Below, piece after piece: positions 41,842 to 50,544 of a DNA stretch of 64,000 bases. The translations under genes and the position numbers were made by a program. The notes under the pieces are model-generated. The model saw only the letters and a program-made list of their open reading frames with translations. It searched no databases and was not told the DNA's origin. The DNA comes from an uncultured Desulfobulbaceae bacterium. GTDB taxonomy: Bacteria; Desulfobacterota; Desulfobulbia; Desulfobulbales; Desulfocapsaceae. How positions within the stretch are numbered: position 1 is the stretch's first letter; the number at the start of each line of letters is the position of its first letter. Where the stretch lies: the NCBI GenBank assembly GCA_903887485.1, contig CAISPV010000003.1:26133-90132 (forward strand), given 5' to 3'.

Positions 41842-41882
41842 GGGGTGACGAGGTTTATCTTATGGCAATTCCTCGTCACTCC
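41842..41882 (-). terminator. Hairpin between biotinyl/lipoyl-like gene and birA
   Basis: ggggtgacgagg ... cctcgtcactcc, 12-bp stem with one G-U pair; no clear T tract. Confidence 0.5.
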
Positions 41883-41886
41883 AATG

Positions 41887-42567
41887 CTACTCTTCTTCTA
41901 AGTTGGCAGGTTCAATCAGCTTGTCCCAGTCCGCTTTGACCCTGGTAATGATCTTCTGGATCAGTGGCAATTTGTCCGAGGCGCAGATGCCGATCAGTGG
42001 TTGTCCCTGGTCGACTGAGACCCCGGGGGTGAAGTAAACCGAATGGATGACGCCGGTTTCACCGGTATAATAGATAGGGGTATCACGCTTCATCAACGAC
42101 ATGATAATGATTTCATCACCGGGTTTGACGGTGAGTGTTTTTGCCCCGTTTTTTTCGATTCGGGACTGAATATCAAGGGAGAAAAAATATTTTGCCCTCT
42201 CCGGGGCCGGAAAAAGATACAGGACTTCCTTGAGGATGCCCTCGATAACTTCTTTCTTTTTCAGCGGGTGACGGATAGTCAGCAGTCTTTCTCCTGCCTC
42301 CACAAACTGCCCTTCAAGCTCCGTGCGCACAGAAGAGATCGTGCCATTGGTTTTTGCTGTAACAAGTTTCGGGTTTCGTTCCCTGGTAATTTCAAAAAGT
42401 GGACTGCCGGGAATGTGTAACCATTCACCACTTGGTGAATTGACATTACTTCCTTCCGCGACCTTGAAATTGACACGGCCGGTATGTGTTGCGCAGATCT
42501 CTACATAGTCATAAGGATCAGAGTGATACTTGCCTAAAATTGCATCAAAATCTATTTCTTCAGTCAT
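41887..42567 (-). CDS. Protein with two biotinyl/lipoyl-type barrel-sandwich modules
   Basis: VNSPSGEWLHIPGSPLFEI...NGTISSVRTELEGQFVEAGERLLTIRHPLKK and PGDEIIIMSLMKRDTPIYYTGETGVIHSVYFTPGVSVDQGQPLIGI. Confidence 0.8.
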   Translation of the reverse strand: MTEEIDFDAILGKYHSDPYDYVEICATHTGRVNFKVAEGSNVNSPSGEWLHIPGSPLFEITRERNPKLVTAKTNGTISSVRTELEGQFVEAGERLLTIRHPLKKKEVIEGILKEVLYLFPAPERAKYFFSLDIQSRIEKNGAKTLTVKPGDEIIIMSLMKRDTPIYYTGETGVIHSVYFTPGVSVDQGQPLIGICASDKLPLIQKIITRVKADWDKLIEPANLEEE

Positions 42568-42655
42568 TCATTAACCTTGCTTGTAAGGAGGGTAACGGGT
42601 GTGTGCTCCGTTAGCAGTTTTTTGTAACCGACCTGCTTGTTTTCCCGGGGTTGTA

Positions 42656-43186
42656 TCAGTGATGTGTGCCAGGCATGGCGTCCTGTGCTCCCTGGCCGCC
42701 GCCATGACCTGAACCTGCCGCACTGCCCCGGTGTATGGCGATAAGCGGTGATTGTGCCCTCTCCATATCCACAATCTGGCATTGCGAGGCAGAGGCCCTG
42801 TTGCTTACATATTTTTTTGAGGTAGAGGAGAAAATCCCGTTGGCATGGGCCTTGATGGTATCGTAAATGACCCATTTGTCTCGACCTTGTTCAACTCCCG
42901 CATTATCCATAAGTGTACAGAGAATTTCAACATTTTTTATATCGTGATTGCTGTTGTTGTCAATGGCAAAAGCGGCATGGGCTAGATGTCCCTCCTCCTG
43001 CACAGCTACCTCAAAACGGGCAAGAATAACGGTGTCCAGCAGTTCCTGGGCCGTTGCAGAGACTTGCACTGGTGGCAGCAGGATTGTGGCCATGTCAGGG
43101 GATTTGTTGAAGGTGTAGATGGCAAAGATGAAAAGACCGAGGATAACTGTACTGATTCCTATCTTGCTCCAAAATTTGCCATTCAT
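42656..43186 (-). CDS. Membrane-anchored hypothetical protein
   Basis: N-terminal TM (ISTVILGLFIFAIYTF) followed by a soluble domain; Gly/His-rich C-term. Confidence 0.65.
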   Translation of the reverse strand: MNGKFWSKIGISTVILGLFIFAIYTFNKSPDMATILLPPVQVSATAQELLDTVILARFEVAVQEEGHLAHAAFAIDNNSNHDIKNVEILCTLMDNAGVEQGRDKWVIYDTIKAHANGIFSSTSKKYVSNRASASQCQIVDMERAQSPLIAIHRGSAAGSGHGGGQGAQDAMPGTHH

Positions 43187-43518
43187 GAAAGTACTCCTTT
43201 TTTCAGTATGTTAATCGTTTTCTGCAAAAATAAATAAAGGAATGTCGCAAAGATTGTTCCCTTGTCAGCCAGGCATTAATATGAAGAGCATATTTCCCAA
43301 ATCCATCATATTTTATACTTATATAACTGCCACATGGCAAGATTATTCGTACCTATATATTGCCATATTGTAAGCAATACTAACACGTTTCCGCCAGATC
43401 GACCGCCTTTTGCCATCCCGCTCCTTTACAATTTATCTGGCTCCGAGTATCATAGGCTCAATAATTGCATTAAGTTTTCAATGTTTTTATAAATTTCAAC
43501 CTGACAGGAGTTCCCCTT

Positions 43519-44052
43519 ATGCGTCTTTCTTGCCTCGTTAATCTTCGGCTTTTTGTTCATACCCTGTTGTTGTTCGCGTTGTTCATAGCTGTCCCTGCAT
43601 GGTCTGCCGATAAGGCCACTACCAATAAGGCTCCTATTAATATCGAGGCTGACCGGATGGTTTCGCTCGAGCAAAAGAATAGTGTCCTGTTTTCTGGTAA
43701 CGTTCATGCCACCCAGGCGGACGTGAAGATCAACTCAAATGAGATGACCGTTTATTACAGTCAGGCAAGCAAGGGTGGCGGACAGGAGGTTAAAAAACTT
43801 CTCTGTGTTGGCAATGTGGAGGTCTCCAAGGGTGACTGGCTTGGCACTGGGGATAAAATGGACTATCTAGCCCCGGAAAGAAAGGTTATCCTCTCAGGAG
43901 GGGCTAAGGCCTGGCAGGGGAAAAATCAGGTGTCTGGCGAGACCATTGTCTATTATCTGGACGAAGGTCGCTCCGAGGTTGTTCCTACCAACGCATCCAC
44001 TCCTTCCGGCAAAAAAGGCGGGCGGGTCAGTGCCACCATCATCCCGAAATAA
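43519..44052 (+). CDS. lptA: LptA/OstA-type lipopolysaccharide transport periplasmic protein
   Basis: Signal peptide; APINIEADRMVSLEQKNSVLFSGNVHATQADVKINSNEMTVYY. Confidence 0.88.
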   Translation: MRLSCLVNLRLFVHTLLLFALFIAVPAWSADKATTNKAPINIEADRMVSLEQKNSVLFSGNVHATQADVKINSNEMTVYYSQASKGGGQEVKKLLCVGNVEVSKGDWLGTGDKMDYLAPERKVILSGGAKAWQGKNQVSGETIVYYLDEGRSEVVPTNASTPSGKKGGRVSATIIPK

Positions 44053-44073
44053 TATCTGATCAGACATTCACTC

Positions 44074-44796
44074 ATGGCCCAGCTTGAAACCAATAAAATT
44101 GTTAAACGCTATCGTAACCGCACCGTGGTCGATGGCGTCAGCCTGCAGGTGAACACCGGTATTGTGGTTGGTCTGCTTGGCCCAAACGGTGCCGGCAAGA
44201 CTACCTCGTTCTATACCATTGCCGGATTTATCCGGCCAGACAGTGGGCAGGTGTTGCTCAATGGTGAGGATATTACCGCCCTTCCTATTCACAAACGGGC
44301 CTTGAAGGGCATTTCCTATCTTGCCCAGGAGCCATCAGTCTTTAAAAAGCTGACCGTTGAAGAAAACGTCCGCATTATCCTTGAACCGCTTGGCCTGTCC
44401 AGAAACGAGATCAATAATCGGATCAATGAGCTGATGGCAGATCTGAAAATTGAATACCTGCGCCACAACAAGGGTCATGCCTTGTCAGGCGGTGAACGAC
44501 GGCGGGTAGAGATCATGCGGGCCTTGTCTACGCGGCCAAACTTTATCCTGCTAGATGAACCCTTTGCCGGTATTGATCCGCTGGCCGTCGCCGATCTGCA
44601 GAAGATTATCATGGGATTGAAGGATAAAGGCATCGGCGTCCTGATCTCTGATCACAACGTCCGTGAGACCCTGCAGGTATGTGACTTTGCCTATATCATG
44701 AACTCCGGGCAGATTCTCACTAGTGGCGTGGCCGATGACATCATCGCCAGTGAAGTGGCCAGGAAAATGTATTTGGGCGAAAACTTCAGCATGTAA
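44074..44796 (+). CDS. lptB: LPS export ABC transporter ATP-binding protein
   Basis: Walker A GPNGAGKTT, LSGGERRRVEIMRALSTRPNFILLDEPFAGIDPLAV, ISDHNVRETL. Confidence 0.96.
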   Translation: MAQLETNKIVKRYRNRTVVDGVSLQVNTGIVVGLLGPNGAGKTTSFYTIAGFIRPDSGQVLLNGEDITALPIHKRALKGISYLAQEPSVFKKLTVEENVRIILEPLGLSRNEINNRINELMADLKIEYLRHNKGHALSGGERRRVEIMRALSTRPNFILLDEPFAGIDPLAVADLQKIIMGLKDKGIGVLISDHNVRETLQVCDFAYIMNSGQILTSGVADDIIASEVARKMYLGENFSM

Positions 44797-44804
44797 ACGA
44801 GATT

Positions 44805-46256
44805 ATGGCCCTGGAACTGAGACAACAGCTCAAGCTGACCCAGAAACTGGTGATGACTCAACAGTTGCGTCAGGCAATCAGGCTGTTGCAGCTCAATCGT
44901 CTGGAACTGAGCAATGCCCTGCAGGCCGAGCTGGAACAGAATCCAGCCCTGGAGGAAGATTTCAACGTCCAGGAAGAGTTCAGTAATCCCCAAAGTCTTT
45001 CAGCGGTCGAAGAAGTGCCGGGTGTCGGTCAGGAAACTGATTTTACCGAACCCGTTAGGGCCGCAGATACCATGCCCGAGACCAATTGGGAGGATTACGC
45101 CAATAATTTTGACGACAATTTCTCCTTTTCCCACGAGACCCCAGCGGCCGATGCCCCCAGTCAGTTTGACTTTATCTCGCAGAAGCCTGGGCTCTCCGCT
45201 TATCTCCAGTGGCAACTGGTCCACAGTGATCTTGATTCAGAAGAGTGGGATATTGCCCTTTTTATCGTTGGCAATTTGAACCGTTACGGCTTTCTTGAAG
45301 TTGATCTGCCGGAGATCATGAAGGAGACAGGCTGTGATCAGGACGCGGCCGAGTATGTGCTTGAGCTTGTTCAGGATCTTGACCCGCCCGGGATTGCCGC
45401 CAGAAATGTCAGTGAATCGCTCTTTCTCCAGCTTGAACGGAAAGGTCTGGGGAATTCTCTGGCCGCCGAGATCGTCCTGCATCATCTTGACCTTCTTGAG
45501 ACCAATAACCATGCGGCCATTGCCAGGGCCACCGGACGAAAAAAGCCAGAGATCGTCAAGGCCATTGATTTTATCATCTCCGAGCTCACCCCCTATCCCG
45601 GGCTGCCTTATGCGGAAGAAAGCACCAATTACATCGTTCCTGATGTTTATGTGACAAAGATTGATGGTCAATATGTGGTGCGGCTTAATGACGATGATCT
45701 GCCTCACCTCAAGCTTTCCTCTCATTATCAGGAACTGCTTCAGGGCCACGCCGCCATGCAGAAGGACTCACGTGCCTATATCAAGGAAAAACTCAAGGAT
45801 GCCGAATGGTTTCTTAAATCCCTCCATCAGAGACAGCGCACCATTTTCAAGGTCATGGAGAGCATCCTCCGTTTTCAGCATGACTTTTTTGAATATGGCC
45901 CGACCCGGCTTAAACCCCTCATCCTCCGGGACGTGGCCGAAGACATTGGGATGCATGAATCTACAATCAGCCGGGTTACCTCTAATAAATATGTCCATAC
46001 TTCGCAGGGTCTTTATGAACTGAAATATTTCTTTTCCACCTCTATTCCAAGAGAGGGTGAAGATCCTCTGGCCGCTGAATCCATCCGGGAACGAATTCGC
46101 CGACTGATCAAGGATGAAGACCCTCAGAAGCCGCTCAGCGATGATGCCCTTTCCAAAAAACTTGCCGAGACCAATGTCCAGATTGCCAGGCGTACCGTAG
46201 CCAAATACCGGGAACAGATGAAAATCCTGCCGGTTAAACACCGCCGGAAGATGTGA
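44805..46256 (+). CDS. rpoN: RNA polymerase sigma-54 factor
   Basis: LELRQQLKLTQKLVMTQQLRQAIRLLQLNRLEL N-term; C-terminal RpoN box ARRTVAKYRE. Confidence 0.97.
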   Translation: MALELRQQLKLTQKLVMTQQLRQAIRLLQLNRLELSNALQAELEQNPALEEDFNVQEEFSNPQSLSAVEEVPGVGQETDFTEPVRAADTMPETNWEDYANNFDDNFSFSHETPAADAPSQFDFISQKPGLSAYLQWQLVHSDLDSEEWDIALFIVGNLNRYGFLEVDLPEIMKETGCDQDAAEYVLELVQDLDPPGIAARNVSESLFLQLERKGLGNSLAAEIVLHHLDLLETNNHAAIARATGRKKPEIVKAIDFIISELTPYPGLPYAEESTNYIVPDVYVTKIDGQYVVRLNDDDLPHLKLSSHYQELLQGHAAMQKDSRAYIKEKLKDAEWFLKSLHQRQRTIFKVMESILRFQHDFFEYGPTRLKPLILRDVAEDIGMHESTISRVTSNKYVHTSQGLYELKYFFSTSIPREGEDPLAAESIRERIRRLIKDEDPQKPLSDDALSKKLAETNVQIARRTVAKYREQMKILPVKHRRKM

Positions 46257-46396
46257 TTATAAAAAGTATAAACAAGATTTTCGGTGCCCTGTGAGGTTTC
46301 TTGAATTTACCAGAAGGTTATGATGCGTTCAAGTAATTGGCGAGAGGCTCAATGTGTTCATTGTCGAGTCCCATAACGGGAAGTTTTCAGGGGACA

Positions 46397-47353
46397 TCAG
46401 GGGGTTGGGTTTCTTTTAAGAAAGGTCTCAAGATATTCCATTTTATTTTCACATGTTTGAAGAATTTTTTGGAGATAGTCAATATTCTTCCCGATATTGG
46501 TGTAATAGAGATTGTCGCTGATCTGCCATCGCTCGTGAAAATGTGCCTGCATGGCCTGTGCTATATTGAGGAACGTCTTTTCTAATCTTTCGGTAATGAT
46601 GTTGTGATAAAAAAAAGTGGTGTCTTGTATGAGTTCAAGGGCTGAGTCGTGGGTCTTTAGTCCACCATCTTTGTGCTCCTGAAATAAAAAAGGCAGGCGT
46701 TCAAGGTAACATCGGTCGGCCATTTGGGCCAGAATGTCGGTTGATCCTAATATATATCCGGCAAGCTTTGATGCCGGTGATGGAAAGGCGATATCTTTTG
46801 GGTCAAGGGTAAGGTCGGTACATTTGATTACAGCGGCACATTCCTGAATAAGGGTATGAGAAAGATTGTTGCTCTCAAGGTATTGTGCCATAACTTGTAT
46901 GGAGCGCTCTTCATGGTTTTGGGTATAGATTGCTCCTGAGAGGGCCTGGTCTGAAGTTTTCATGAGCAGACCGGTGTCATGAAAATAAGCACTGTACATG
47001 GCCTGCTCCATCACCTGGATGGAAATGTCCTGGTTGTGAGTGCACGTCAGGCCATGCAAGAGCCTTGCTGTGGCCAGGACCACGCTGTAGGTATGTTCGA
47101 GGTTATGGTATTGGGTATTGCAGGCACGAAATCCTGGATAGGTTCCGGCAAAGAGTCGTGCTGTATCATGATGCAGTTGCCGGAGCAGAAGAGGATCGAA
47201 TGTGGGCTGGATCAGAGCGACCAAGACAAGGATTTCGTCTAAAGGATCACTGGTTGCTCCCGATTCAAATATTTTGGTTAATTGTTGATGGTTCATGCCA
47301 TGCACAATTGTCAGGGTAGGCCCTTTGTCAGCGAGACACATTTGGCGGGACAA
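46397..47353 (-). CDS. HD-domain phosphohydrolase-like protein
   Basis: YHNLEHTYSVVLATARLLHGL ... AYFHDTGLL; start ambiguous because the first codons overlap the ferredoxin 3' end. Confidence 0.75.
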   Translation of the reverse strand: MSRQMCLADKGPTLTIVHGMNHQQLTKIFESGATSDPLDEILVLVALIQPTFDPLLLRQLHHDTARLFAGTYPGFRACNTQYHNLEHTYSVVLATARLLHGLTCTHNQDISIQVMEQAMYSAYFHDTGLLMKTSDQALSGAIYTQNHEERSIQVMAQYLESNNLSHTLIQECAAVIKCTDLTLDPKDIAFPSPASKLAGYILGSTDILAQMADRCYLERLPFLFQEHKDGGLKTHDSALELIQDTTFFYHNIITERLEKTFLNIAQAMQAHFHERWQISDNLYYTNIGKNIDYLQKILQTCENKMEYLETFLKRNPTP

Positions 47354-47514
47354 TAGGCTGCCGCTTCTTCGATTCGGGGTGTGATTTCTGCATTGGGGTT
47401 TGTGACCTCAGCTTTTTCTCCAGTCTCATCCATCTTGAAGATATCAGGGCAGATCTCCACGCATGATCCGCAACCATTGCATTCGTAGGTGTCTATGGAG
47501 ATTGAGTCTTTCAC
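47311..47514 (-). CDS. 4Fe-4S ferredoxin
   Basis: 67 aa; ECNGCGSCVEICPDIF ... AAAYCPAKCVS. Confidence 0.9.
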   Translation of the reverse strand: MKDSISIDTYECNGCGSCVEICPDIFKMDETGEKAEVTNPNAEITPRIEEAAAYCPAKCVSLTKGLP

Positions 47515-47671
47515 GGCGTTATCGTTTGTTGGTTTTTGGTGTCAATTCGTCATTTAAAAACAGTTTCGACTTTAAAAAAGCGAAAAACTATAAATTCCTA
47601 CGTATTATCTCTGCACGGCCTTCTTGTATGTTATCTGCCAGACGCCACTCAAAGAAACCGCCAGTAAAGAT

Positions 47672-47752
47672 TGGCTGTTTTTTTGAAGCGGCATAAGGTG
47701 CCGTAATAAAATAAGCAAAAAAACACTGCTTATTTCATAACGGCACCTAAAT
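47672..47752. repeat. Multi-hairpin repeat element, copy R3
   Basis: ggctgtttttttgaagcggcataaggtgccgtaataaaataagcaaaaaaacactgcttatttcataacggcacctaaat; shares GCGGCATAAGG(n)GCCGTAA / TTANGGC(n)CCTAA arms with other copies. Confidence 0.75.
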
Positions 47753-49168
47753 ATCCAGCGCCTCTTTATGAAAATTGAGGTCTGGCTCTACCGGATATTT
47801 GCCATTGAAACAGGCCAGACAGTAATTTTCCTTACCCAGGCCAGCGGCCTCAACCAGTCCTTCCAGACTGAGATAATAGAGGGAATCCAAGCCCAGATAG
47901 TCGGCAATCTCAGTTACAGATCTTTTCGCGGCGATCAGTTCGGTGGAAGAGGGAAAATCAATGCCATAATAGCAGGCATTCTGCGTGGGCGGACAACTGA
48001 CCAGCATGTGGACCTCCTTGGCCCCAGCGTCACGCAGCGAGCGGACCCGGCTTTTGCCGGTAGTGCCGCGGATAATGGAGTCTTCGACGATGATAATCCG
48101 TTTATCTTTCAGGAGTGAGCGGACCGGATTGAGTTTGACCCGCACGTTGAAGTCCCGCATCGATTGGGTGGGTTGGATGAAGGTCCTGCCTACATAATGG
48201 TTACGGATCATGCCCATCTCCAGGGGTAGGCCGGATGCCTGGGAATAGCCAAGGGCCGCGTAGTTTCCGGAGTCAGGGAAGGGCATGACAAAATCCCCGT
48301 CGATGGGGCATTCTCGGGCCAGGATCTCTCCCATCCGTTTTCGGGCCTCATAAACATTGATCCCGAATATATCTGAGTCGGGCCTGGCAAAATAGACCTG
48401 TTCAAAGATACAGAAGCTGGTCTTTTGTTTTGGCCAGGGGAAGATAGAGCGCATCTCATCTTTGGTGATGATGAGCATCTCACCTGGTTCGATATCCCGC
48501 ACATACCTGGCTTCAATCAGATCAAAGGCGCAGGTCTCGGAGGCGACCACCCAGCCGCCATTATTGAGCTTGCCCAGGCAGAGCGGCCGGAAGCCGCCGG
48601 GATCACGCACGGCCACCAAGGTGTCCGGGGTCATCATCAAGATGGAGTAGGCGCCTTTGAGGCAGGAAAAAGATTCTGTGAGGGCGCGATCCAGGCCAAG
48701 ATGGGTGGTGCGCGCCATGAGGTGGAGTACCACCTCGCTGTCCATGCCGGTCTGAAAGATGGAACCTTTCTCTTCCAGGTCATGCCGCAGCTCAATGGCA
48801 TTGACCAGATTGCCATTGTGGGCAACCGCCAGGGTGGTGCCCTTGTGGGTTACGAGCAGGGGCTGGGTATTGGTGATATTTGAGGAGCCGGTGGTGGAGT
48901 AGCGGACATGGCCAACCGCCATATGTCCAGGCAGACCCTGGAGGATGGTCTCGGTAAATATTTCCGGAACCAGGCCCATGTCTTTATGGATAGAGACCTT
49001 CTTGCCATCTGAGGTGACAATCCCGGCGCTTTCCTGACCCCGGTGCTGGAGGGCATAGAGTCCGAAATAGGTGAGTTTTGCCGCATCTTCATGGCCAAAT
49101 ATACCGCAAACGCCACATTCATGTTTTGGTCGCCCTGATTCAGGGCGTTGTCCGGAGTTGTTTGTCAT
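47747..49168 (-). CDS. purF: Amidophosphoribosyltransferase
   Basis: CGVCGIFGHEDAAKLTYFGLYALQHRGQESAGI; PRTase motif IIIVEDSIIRGTT; short propeptide before catalytic Cys. Confidence 0.96.
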   Translation of the reverse strand: MTNNSGQRPESGRPKHECGVCGIFGHEDAAKLTYFGLYALQHRGQESAGIVTSDGKKVSIHKDMGLVPEIFTETILQGLPGHMAVGHVRYSTTGSSNITNTQPLLVTHKGTTLAVAHNGNLVNAIELRHDLEEKGSIFQTGMDSEVVLHLMARTTHLGLDRALTESFSCLKGAYSILMMTPDTLVAVRDPGGFRPLCLGKLNNGGWVVASETCAFDLIEARYVRDIEPGEMLIITKDEMRSIFPWPKQKTSFCIFEQVYFARPDSDIFGINVYEARKRMGEILARECPIDGDFVMPFPDSGNYAALGYSQASGLPLEMGMIRNHYVGRTFIQPTQSMRDFNVRVKLNPVRSLLKDKRIIIVEDSIIRGTTGKSRVRSLRDAGAKEVHMLVSCPPTQNACYYGIDFPSSTELIAAKRSVTEIADYLGLDSLYYLSLEGLVEAAGLGKENYCLACFNGKYPVEPDLNFHKEALDI

Positions 49169-49273
49169 AATCTCTTGCTTGTAACTCGTTGTAATAAAAT
49201 AAGGTTGCCATTTGGATGGCAAAAACGGTTTCTAAGAAGCAGTGCCAGTGACCTTGCAGGTGCCACAATGGGG

Positions 49274-49307
49274 AAAGGCACAAAGAGGAAATTATCTTTG
49301 TGCCTTT
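49274..49307. repeat. Perfect 12-bp inverted repeat in purF/selD intergenic region
   Basis: aaaggcacaaag-aggaaattat-ctttgtgccttt. Confidence 0.85.
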
Positions 49308-49435
49308 CAGACAAATCTGATAATAACCATTTATAATGATGTTCTGCAGAAATTCAACAAGAAAGAATGGTGTGGCAATTTTTTCTGTTGAACTGTCCTT
49401 GAAAGAGTGGGTGGAAGAATGGGAGGTGACGGAAA

Positions 49436-50488
49436 ATGATAAAACTGACAAGTACAGTAAAAGCGGCAGGTTGAGCGGCTAAGCTGGGCCCAGGGGACCT
49501 GGGTCAGATATTGTGTGGAATTACCCTGCCCAAGGATCCGAATCTGATTGTGGGAGCTGAAACCGGCGATGATGCCGGGGTCTATCGTCTGAATGACGAG
49601 ACAGCCTTGATCCAGACCCTGGATTTTTTTACTCCTATTGTTGACGATCCTTTCAGTTTTGGCCAGATTGCTGCAGCCAATGCCTTGAGTGATGTGTATG
49701 CCATGGGTGGCAGGCCACTCCTGGCCATGAATATCCTGGCCTGTCCGGTGAAGACCATGGATATCTCGGTGTTTCGGGAGGTGATTCGCGGCGGTCTGGA
49801 TAAGGTGCTGGAGGCAGGAGCCCTGCTGGTGGGGGGGCATTCCATTGAAGATACTGAATTGAAATATGGTCTTTCGGTCACGGGCGTGGTTCACCCTGAT
49901 CAGGTCTTGCTCAATGCCGGGGCCCGTCCGGGAGATCGGTTGATCCTGACCAAACCGCTGGGGCTTGGGATCCTGTCAACGGCGATCAAGGGTAATCTGG
50001 CTGGCCCAGAGGTGGAGGCCCGGATCGTGGAGGTAATGGCGACCCTGAATCGACTGGCTGCCAAGGTTATGCAGGAGCTGCGGGGCCGTGGTGAGAAGGT
50101 GCATGCCTGTACCGATATTACCGGTTTTGGTCTGCTGGGGCATCTCTCGGAGATGCTGTTGGCCTCAGGGGTGGCCGCCAGGATTTTTGGCGAACAGGTT
50201 CCGGTGCTTGCTGGAGTCAGGGAGTTTGTTGATATGGGGATCATACCCGAAGGCGCGCATGTGAACAGGAAACATTATGGCGGGATGCTTCTGGGCAGGC
50301 GGTCTGAGCAGGATTCCTTGGAGATGATTCTGGCTGATCCGCAGACCTCAGGCGGCTTGCTGATTGCGGCCAGCTCAAGTGCTGCAACTGCTATTTTGCA
50401 GGAGATGAGGGCACAGGGATATCCCCTTGCCTGTGCCGAGATCGGTGAGATTGTTGCCGGCGCTCCAGGGCAGATAGAGCTTGTGTGA
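49436..50488 (+). CDS. selD: Selenide, water dikinase, selenocysteine-containing (TGA at 49472-49474 read as Sec)
   Basis: ATG at 49436: [50 protein letters not shown]... The track ORF begins at 49511 after the TGA. Confidence 0.95.
49487..49505 (+). promoter_or_regulatory. Candidate bacterial SECIS hairpin
   Basis: ggcccagg-gga-cctgggtc, 8-bp stem with one G-U, starting 12 nt after the UGA in selD. Confidence 0.65.
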
Positions 50489-50544
50489 GCCGGGCTGGGA
50501 ACGTATGCCCGTTGCTGTTTTTACATATAGATCGGGGGAATGAT

